A DNA stretch of 64,000 nucleotides, taken from positions 23,777,730-23,841,729 of the forward strand of contig CM032121.1 in NCBI GenBank assembly GCA_018894105.1, read 5' to 3'. The DNA comes from Jacaranda mimosifolia. Lineage: Eukaryota; Streptophyta; Magnoliopsida; Lamiales; Bignoniaceae. The notes under the pieces were generated by a model. It made no database searches. It had not been told where the DNA came from and worked only from the letters and a program-made list of their open reading frames with translations. The position numbers and the translations under genes were made by a program. Positions 57,553-64,000 of this stretch are shown here, piece after piece (the stretch's first letter is position 1; each line of letters starts with the position of its first letter).

Positions 57553-60304
57553 GGTAAACAGTACTTCACCCCATTGAATTTAATTGTTTTGGCTCAATAC
57601 TCCTCAAAGGTAACTTAAAGCTATTTGACCTGTTTCACCCCCTCAACTTAGAATCACTAGAATACTTTGTCCTCTAATTAAGTACAATTTGTGGTATATC
57701 ATATGGTTGGAGAATAGACTATTTTTGTCATTTTTACTTCAAAGAAACTCAACTACTCTTATAATTTCTATATTTTCAAGCTCAAAAATAAATAAACCTA
57801 TCTACCAAGTAAGATACTGGAGTTCTTATTCTTTACTTACTTTCAATTAGCTTGTTTGCATTCTTCAATTATTTAGGGAATTAATTACCGGAAAAATTAC
57901 AAAATTCATCATGTAACTTTACCTCATTTGATTTTTCGTCCTATAAATTGTATAATATCAATTCTAGTTTTATACGTATTAAAAAATTATCATTTTTCGT
58001 CCTTTTTTTGCCGGAGCCGGTGAAACTCATCCGAAAATGTGATGCGGCACACCGAGCATGTGGACATTACTTGTTTCTGCCTCATTGGCAGCTGACATGG
58101 CAGGCAAAATTACAAAATTTATCCTGTAACTTTACCTCATTTGGTTTTTCGTCCTATAAATTGCATAATACCAATTCTAGTCCTATAAGTATTAAAAATT
58201 TATCATTTTTCGTCCTTTTTTCTCCGGAGCAGGCAAAACTCGCCGAAAAATGTGATGTGGCACACCGGGCGTGTGGACATTTCTTGTTTCTGCCTCGTTG
58301 GACTGCCTAGTAGGCATTTTTTGTCTTTTTCTTGTTTAGTTGGCAGCATACATGCCTGTTCTTTTCTTTTTTTAAAATTTCAAATACATTATATAATTTA
58401 TATATACACACACATATATATACACATCTATTTATATATATATATATTTATATATTACATATCATCATTTTTCCTCCAAAACACAATTTTTTTTTCCTTG
58501 AATATCCTTCATTATCCCCAAAACTTTCCCATTTTTTAATTTATACATACATATATTATATATACATCATATATATATATTATTATTATTATTATTATAA
58601 CAATAAAAAAAAATCACTCAATTTCATTTTCACCCCAAAAATCTAACAAAAAAACATTGATTTGACTGTTACAGTAAAAAAAAATTCTTTCCCAAAACAT
58701 AAACAAACATACAAAAGTTCTCCATAATCAATTTTTAACTATTTTCCAAAACATAACCAAATTTAATGGCAAATTAGGGGAATGTTTGGTTATATTTTTT
58801 GTGTGATTTTATTATGTGTTTTGGGAGAATAAATTATTGGAGAATATGAAAATTGTGTTGGGGAATGTGATTAATTTTTGGTTATGTTTTGAAAAATAGT
58901 TAAAAATTGATTCTGGAGAATTTTGGTATGTTTGTTTATGTTTCGGGGGAGAAATTTTATTTACTGTAGCAGTCAAATCAATGTTTTTTTGTTAGATTTT
59001 TGGGGTGAAAATGAAATTGAGTGATATATATAAATAGATGTGTATATATACGTCTGTGTATATATAAATTATATAATATATTTGAAATTTAAAAAAAAAA
59101 AAAAGAAAAGACATGCATGCTGCCAACTAAGCAGGAAAAAGACAAAAAATGCCTACTAGGCAGTCCAATGATGCAGAAACAAGAAATGTCCACAAGCCCG
59201 GTGTGCCACGTCACATTTTTTAGCGAGTTTCGTCGGCTCCGGAAAAAAAAACGATGAAAAATTACAATTTTGTAATACTTATAGGACGAGAATTAATATT
59301 ATGCAATTCATAGGATGAAAAACCAAATGAGGTAAAGTTATAGGACGAATTTTGTAATTTTGCCTGCCATGTCAGCTGCCAATGTGGCAGAAACAAGTAA
59401 TGTCCACATGCCCGGTGTGCCACGTCACATTTTCCGGTGAGTTTCGCCCGCTCTGGCGAAAAAAGGACGAAAAATGATAATTTTTTAATACTAATAGGAC
59501 TAGAATTGATATTATGCAATTTATAGGACGAAAAACCAAATGAGGTAAAGTTACAGGACGAATTTTGTAATTTTGCCATTAATTACGAACTGAAAGACAA
59601 TTGAATGAATTTTAGTATATGTATTTTAGTTAGAAGTATTTTGAGTTTTTTATTCATGTGGTAGGGATATGGTTGTGCTGTAAATGATTTCTTCAAATGA
59701 TTAATTCATTTTGTTATCTGGTAAGATTGCTCAGCCAATTACATTAAAGAAGTAGAGCCACTAACATTATTATTACTCTAAAATAATTTTTTTTTATTTT
59801 ATAAAAGATATTTTTAGAAAATGATAAAGCTCATGCTTCATTGTAATAATATTAAAATTATCAAATCAACTTTTAAAGAATCAGAATCATTAACTTTGTC
59901 ATTCCTCTAAATCATGATCATGCTGATTAGGAAGGAAAGAGTAAGAATTGCTTATATACTACACTGTTTTTTTTTTTTTTAGGCTAACAACTAATTCAGT
60001 CTTTCGATTACATACATAATTAATTAGTTTAGCAAAAAATGCATTTTACAAACCAATAGCTCTCTTAAGAAAATATATATATAACACATTACGTAAAATG
60101 TCACACAAATATGCTGAGAAAGGTGGGAAAAAGTAAAAATGACAAGAATAGCTTTTTTTCCAACTACTTGATCTATAAGAAATTATATTTGGGGGGGTAA
60201 AGTATTCCATTGACTCCAAGTTGAGAGGGTGAATTGGCTTTCAATTATTTGTTGAGGATAATGTGCCAAAACAATTAAACTTGGGGGTGAAGTGTCATTT
60301 ATCC
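57553..60304. mobile_element. Outer TIR element (MULE-like), 2.75 kb
   Basis: Left end GGTAAACAGTACTTCACCCC and, on the other strand, right end GGATAAATGACACTTCACCC begin inverted repeats of roughly 190 bp with shared TTTAATTGTTTTGGC, TCAACTT and TTGTCATTTTTACTT landmarks. The flanks are microsatellite (TG/TA), so the target duplication cannot be read. The inner element at 57890-59577 was inserted into it. No transposase. Confidence 0.7.
57890..59577. mobile_element. Inner MULE with doubled terminal repeats, 1688 bp
   Basis: A perfect 9 bp target duplication ATTAATTAC (57880-57888 and 59578-59586; one extra C on the left) frames inverted ends GGMAAAATTACAAAATTC. Each arm contains two tandem copies of about 195 bp (left copies near 57890 and 58105; right copies ending near 59365 and 59577) with landmarks CTGTAACTTTACCTCATTTG, TTTTTCGTCCTATAA and GGACATTACTTGTTTCTGCC. 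The arms extend to about 58750 and 58900, leaving little unique centre, so the element is nearly a giant hairpin. No coding sequence. Confidence 0.85.
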
Positions 60305-61208
60305 ACACACATGTATATATATCTATATATGTATATATATTACAGAAGAAAGAAAAAGACTTCCGCTCTTAATTTCAGCTATATATATATATATATATAT
60401 CTTCTCCATTCAGGATAAGAATTACAAATAGCAGTTTTGGATATAATAACTTGTTAATGCAGGATGGGACTCCTTTTGTAGTTTTGCCTACCCTTTTTTA
60501 ATGAAACAATGAGAAATCCAGGCAAAATAAAATTGGAAAGCCTGAAACAGGCTCATCTCTTCTATCGTTATTGGCTTGGAAAATGATCCTTCCTTTGTTT
60601 TATTTACACATGCAGAAATCTTTGGCTGCGGGTTGAGTCCTCTGAGGGGCCCTTGATTGCGAAAACCTAACATGCAATTTCCTTAGCCACTCTCATTTGT
60701 TTTTCCCTTATCACTCCAGCTCTCATTTTTCTCTGGTTACTTTTACATAATCTAATTGCACCGGTAGTCTTACACTGATCAGTCCTTTCTGATCTAATTA
60801 ACTACAATTTATATTTTTTTTTTTATAAATCCTACCTATCATAATGCTATAATGATGTTATGCCGATGACGAGGTATATATTTGTCTACTCCATCTAGAT
60901 AAGAAAAGAAAATAGAAAGATAATCTTCCAAGAAAAGTTTAATTTGGAACTGAAAACTCGGAAATTGAGTGTTGTGCTGCATAGAATGGTACTATGCATA
61001 TATAATCAGCTATAAAATGATTTGTGCATGATGATTGTACCAGATATAGCCCGTGAGTAAGCCAAAGCAAAACTGCTTTCAGTTTTTACTATTAAATGAC
61101 AAAATCCAACTCCCACGTATTGACAAAACTTCCTGGCCGGCCACCGCACATGCCACCAAATTCCACCACATCTCCAGTGCCAGTGACCCTCCTAGCTACT
61201 ATACTGAT
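60305..61208. other. Intergenic and upstream region of the GRAS gene
   Basis: AT-rich with (TA)n runs at about 60312-60345 and 60380-60402. No gene or transposon recognised. The part after about 60700 is likely promoter sequence; no specific binding site can be supported. Confidence 0.5.
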
Positions 61209-61225
61209 CCCTCTTTATATTACTC
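61209..61225 (+). promoter_or_regulatory. Candidate TATA element of the GRAS gene
   Basis: CTCTTTATATTACTC is TATA-like and is followed by a CT-rich stretch, as in many plant promoters. It lies about 570 bases before the coding start, implying a long leader with uORFs or a leader intron. The sequence alone cannot confirm it, because the region is AT-rich throughout. Confidence 0.25.
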
Positions 61226-61432
61226 TTGTCTCTTCAACTCACATCTCCCTCTTGTTTGGCTTAATTATTAGCTCTTAGATCAGTAGAGTAGAGTTTATCT
61301 TGGCTTCTTAGATTTGCTTCTACAGAATAATATTGCTGCTGCTCTCGCCATACTGAGAAAAAGTCTGCAAGCTGTTAATTAAGAAGACCCTATTTTGCCT
61401 AATTTGCCTGTAACCCAAGATTTTTCTTGGGG

Positions 61433-61498
61433 ATGAGAGATTTTCACTCTCCAGTCCGTTTTCTGTGCATGGAAAGGAGGATAACTTTACTCCCTTGA
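61433..61498 (+). promoter_or_regulatory. Possible uORF 1 in the leader of the GRAS gene
   Basis: An ATG about 350 bases before the GRAS start opens a 21-codon reading frame (MRDFHSP... to ...TLLP) closed by TGA before the main ATG. If transcription starts near the TATA-like stretch around 61213, it lies in the 5' leader and could lower translation of the main frame. Whether the leader is continuous or contains an intron cannot be seen. Confidence 0.35.
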
Positions 61499-61581
61499 AG
61501 GGGAAAAAGTTGAACAGTCTATTTCTCTTTGATTCATTTGCAGAATATTTCTCCCAAAAAGAGTACAGAAGCGCCCCAGTA

Positions 61582-61617
61582 ATGGATCGTTTCCCAATGG
61601 CCAGGTACCACTACTAG
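61582..61617 (+). promoter_or_regulatory. Possible uORF 2 in the leader of the GRAS gene
   Basis: ATG at 61582 opens an 11-codon frame (MDRFPMARYHY) ending at TAG, about 160 bases before the main start and containing a second in-frame ATG. A GT lies just after the AGG codon, so this could instead be the end of a short first exon followed by an intron. The pyrimidine-rich stretch downstream (about 61617-61710) would suit an intron. Confidence 0.35.
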
Positions 61618-61780
61618 TCTAGTCCTTTTCTTTCCCTTCTGTCCCTTTTTCCATTTCTGAATTCTCTATTTTGTTCATCCTTTTTTCTCTATCTCTATTC
61701 TCTCTTCTTGTCATAACTTTACAACTCGTAACAAACACATCAGACACGACCCCCACTCCCACCCCCACCTCCCCTACCCC

Positions 61781-63136
61781 ATGATGCAATTCACTGAGAC
61801 CTTTTCCCTCTCGCCGTTGCATCAAGTTCCTCCATTTCAAACTCTTTCAATGAACAAAAATCAAATGTTTCGGGCCCGCCCGTGGCCCGGTTTCCCTACA
61901 TCAAAATCTCTTGGGAGCTTCGGGGACGCCAATTGCATGGAACAATTGCTGGTCCACTGCGCCAACGCTATTGAAAACAACGACGCAACTCTTGCTCAAC
62001 AAATCTTGTGGGTTCTGAATAACATCGCACCGCCTGATGGCGACTCGAATCAGCGCCTGACTTGTGGCTTCCTTCGAGCCCTCATCGCTCGCGCAGCAAA
62101 GAGTGGTAACTGCAAGTTGCTTACTGCCATGGCTAATGTCCATGCCAATGATCTATCCTTGAATAATCACAAATTCTCAATCATTGAACTCGCCAGCTTC
62201 GTGGACTTGACCCCGTGGCACAGGTTCGGTTTCACGGCGGCTAATGCAGCCGTGTTAGAAGCCCTGGAAGGATGTTCTGTGGTTCATATTGTTGATTTAA
62301 GCTTGACGCATTGCATGCAGATCCCAACCCTCATTGATTCCATAGCCACCAGGCTTGAGGGGCGGCCGCTGATCAAGCTCACCATAGCCGGCGCCATGGA
62401 AGATTTCCCTCCAATGCTCGACCTGTCGTACGAGGAATTAGGTTCTAAATTGGTTAATTTTGCCAGGTCTCGCAATGTGGCAATGGAATTTAGGGTCATT
62501 CCTTCAAGTTCTTCAAACGGGTTTTCTTCATTGATTCAGCAACTCAGAATGCAGCAACTGATACGCGCTGAAAATGGTGAGGCACTTGTAATAAATTGCC
62601 ATATGATGCTTCATTATATACCAGAAGAAATCCTATCTGGGGTTCCAAACACAAGTTCATCCATCGAAACTGCTTCCCTTCGCACCATGTTTCTCAAGGC
62701 ATTACGAAGTTTAGATCCCACAATAGTCGTGTTAGTAGATGAAGATGCCGATTTTACGTCAAACAATCTAGTGAACAGATTAAGGTCAGCTTACAATTAC
62801 TTGTGGATACCCTATGATACAATGGACACATTTCTTCCCCGGGGGAGCAAACAGAGGCAATGGTACGAAGCAGACATTTGTTGGAAGATCGAAAACGTGA
62901 TTTCACATGAGGGAACTCAGAGAGTTGAAAGGCTTGAACCAAAGAGCAAATGGGCTCAAAGAATGAGGAGTGCGAGTTTCAGAGGAGTTCCTTTCAGTGA
63001 AGATGCGATTACAGAAGTGAAAAACATGCTGGATGAGCATGCAGCTGGTTGGGGACTTAAGAAGGAAGAAGAAGATCTTGTGCTTACTTGGAAAGGCCAT
63101 AATGTAGTTTTCGCTACTGCCTGGTTACCTACTTAA
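61781..63136 (+). CDS. SCL32: SCARECROW-LIKE 32-type GRAS transcription regulator
   Basis: This is an intact 451-residue single-exon reading frame. GRAS proteins are plant nuclear transcriptional regulators. Visible in order: a variable N-terminus (about 1-45); a first leucine-rich region starting near EQLLVHCANAIE (54-65); the VHIID core, here VHIVD (168-172), followed by DLSLTHCMQIPTLID; a second leucine-rich stretch (about 205-285); PFYRE-region sequence including LWIPYDTMDTFLPRG (341-355); RVER (381-384) in GTQRVERLEPKSKWAQRM; and a C-terminal SAW region with the conserved tryptophans, ending in FATAWLPT. From memory of the family, the VDLTPWHRFGFTAANAAVLEA and CHMMLHYIPEE stretches are typical of the SCL32 branch rather than SHR, SCR or DELLA; there is no DELLA motif. 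The start is one of two adjacent ATGs (MMQF); length and the lack of introns fit the branch. It is the only gene here without disabling lesions. Family is certain; the SCL32 assignment is strong but unsearched. Confidence 0.93.
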   Translation: MMQFTETFSLSPLHQVPPFQTLSMNKNQMFRARPWPGFPTSKSLGSFGDANCMEQLLVHCANAIENNDATLAQQILWVLNNIAPPDGDSNQRLTCGFLRALIARAAKSGNCKLLTAMANVHANDLSLNNHKFSIIELASFVDLTPWHRFGFTAANAAVLEALEGCSVVHIVDLSLTHCMQIPTLIDSIATRLEGRPLIKLTIAGAMEDFPPMLDLSYEELGSKLVNFARSRNVAMEFRVIPSSSSNGFSSLIQQLRMQQLIRAENGEALVINCHMMLHYIPEEILSGVPNTSSSIETASLRTMFLKALRSLDPTIVVLVDEDADFTSNNLVNRLRSAYNYLWIPYDTMDTFLPRGSKQRQWYEADICWKIENVISHEGTQRVERLEPKSKWAQRMRSASFRGVPFSEDAITEVKNMLDEHAAGWGLKKEEEDLVLTWKGHNVVFATAWLPT

Positions 63137-63649
63137 TTTTATGGTACCTTCAGCTTAATTTCAGATTCAGTTTGAGCATAGGTCATTGTATAATTTTCTC
63201 CGTTGACTTCTCTAAAATGTACTCAGATATGTATTTGCATGAATAATCGTTTCTTTTTTCATGGCTTTAATTGGGATTCTGACATATGCATTATCTTTTG
63301 GCTATCATGGGAATTAAACACATAAATTTCATTTCATCATGGAATATGCAGTAGTATTGTCTTGAAAAGCTCAAGGCCAGTCAGTAGCTTAGCACATGTA
63401 TACGAGTCCTTTTATGATAATTAAATGAAGTAAGTGCAACTGTGTTCTGAAGATTCACAAGATATTTTTCTGAAAGCATTGGCAAGTTTGGTTGCATTTG
63501 GCAGGAAAAATTTCACTCTGGCGAAATGATGGAACCAAACATCTTAACATTTTGACTCCAAACCAAGTAAAGGCCAAAACCCTAAAATGCCCCATTTCTT
63601 AATCTCTAATATCTAAATACTCTACATTTTTTCCATTTCCCAATATGTC
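63137..63649 (+). other. 3' flank of the GRAS gene
   Basis: AT-rich sequence after the stop codon. AATAAT at about 63242 is a plausible plant near-upstream poly(A) element, with T-rich runs just after it. The rest holds no recognisable gene. Cleavage position is unknown. Confidence 0.3.
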
Positions 63650-63650
63650 C

Positions 63651-63810
63651 ACCACAAGAAAAAATGGTTTCATATATCATTGTCATCAGCCGGTAAAAGT
63701 AAAAACAAAAAAAATGATTGCTAAAATTTATAGCGACCAAAATAATGATAGTCACAGGTGGTCACAATAAAGTAGCTACTAAAAGTATGCAATGACGAGT
63801 TAGCGAAAAA
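63651..63810 (+). mobile_element. Possible CACTA element end
   Basis: CACCACAAGAAAAAATGGTT is one base from the common plant CACTA terminus CACTACAAGAAAAAA, and is followed by repeated (A/T)GCGAC and GTCAC/GTGGTCAC motifs like subterminal repeats. The other end would lie beyond the window. Confidence 0.45.
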
Positions 63811-63814
63811 TATT

Positions 63815-64000
63815 TTTTTCCGTCCTATAAGATTTCTCATCTTTCAGTTTTATCTTATATGTTATGCAATTTCACATTTAGTCCTTTCAGTTAATAAAAA
63901 TTTGTACATTTAGTCCAAAAGTCGCCAGAATTTAAAATTTTGGCCAGAAAATTTGAAGTGGCGCGCTGGAAATTGTTGAATTTAGGAAATTTTGCTTATG
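63815..64000 (+). repeat. Possible MULE-like terminal sequence at the window edge
   Basis: The stretch TTTTCCGTCCTATAAG, CACATTTAGTCCTTTCAGTT, GTACATTTAGTCCAAAAG resembles the arms of the MULE at 57890-59577 in style (GTCCTATAA, repeated 'AGTCC') but is not a copy of them. Truncated by the window. Confidence 0.3.

Noticed and set aside
58252..58646. Overlapping + strand frames rich in Tyr/Ile/Phe within the inner MULE
   Set aside because: Produced by (TA)n-type repeats and pyrimidine-rich sequence in the hairpin arms.
61619..61840. Minus-strand frame overlapping the GRAS start
   Set aside because: Mirror of the CT-rich leader; Glu/Arg/Val-rich low complexity and antisense to a real gene.

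Overview
The window is nuclear DNA from a flowering plant, almost certainly a eudicot. The evidence is one intact plant GRAS-family gene (a SCARECROW-LIKE 32 homologue) near the right end, AT-rich intergenic DNA, and about 53 kb of nested, decayed plant LTR retrotransposons and DNA transposons. I cannot name the species.

Layout. 46-24985: a Ty1/Copia element on the + strand (copia 1), broken open twice. The first insert (3443-13138) is a minus-strand Athila-type Ty3/Gypsy element that keeps gag and protease but has lost RT, RNase H and integrase; it carries a 3.1 kb CACTA element (7538-10666). The second (about 14757-22311) is a composite with a tandem duplication, a ruined Gypsy gag/RT fragment and a truncated copia LTR. 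24986-38183: more of the same copia family, namely an inverted LTR fragment, copia 2 (+ strand), copia 3 (- strand, interrupted by a 430 bp hAT-type MITE) and a tandem LTR-end fragment. 38184-46477: the 3' part of a Tat-lineage Gypsy element (A, minus strand) with an opposite-strand extra reading frame, split by a solo copia LTR that itself holds a 2 kb MULE. 46478-53133: a more complete Tat Gypsy element (B, minus strand) with its 5' LTR, primer-binding site, gag, protease, RT, two RNase H domains, integrase and 63 bp tandem repeats, but no 3' LTR. 53134-61200: gene-proximal AT-rich DNA with a MITE, microsatellites and two nested long-TIR elements. 61781-63136: the GRAS gene. 63650-64000: probable ends of further DNA transposons.

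The GRAS gene is the only apparently functional protein-coding gene. All retrotransposon reading frames carry stops, frameshifts or catalytic substitutions, and I saw no transposase in the DNA elements, so they look non-autonomous. The nesting order and target-site duplications allow a relative chronology. I found no convincing new biological system. The most interesting points are the layered insertions with readable target duplications, a conserved hairpin next to the copia LTR TATA box, the opposite-strand extra ORF of the Tat element, a tRNA-like segment inside the CACTA element, and uORFs ahead of the GRAS gene.
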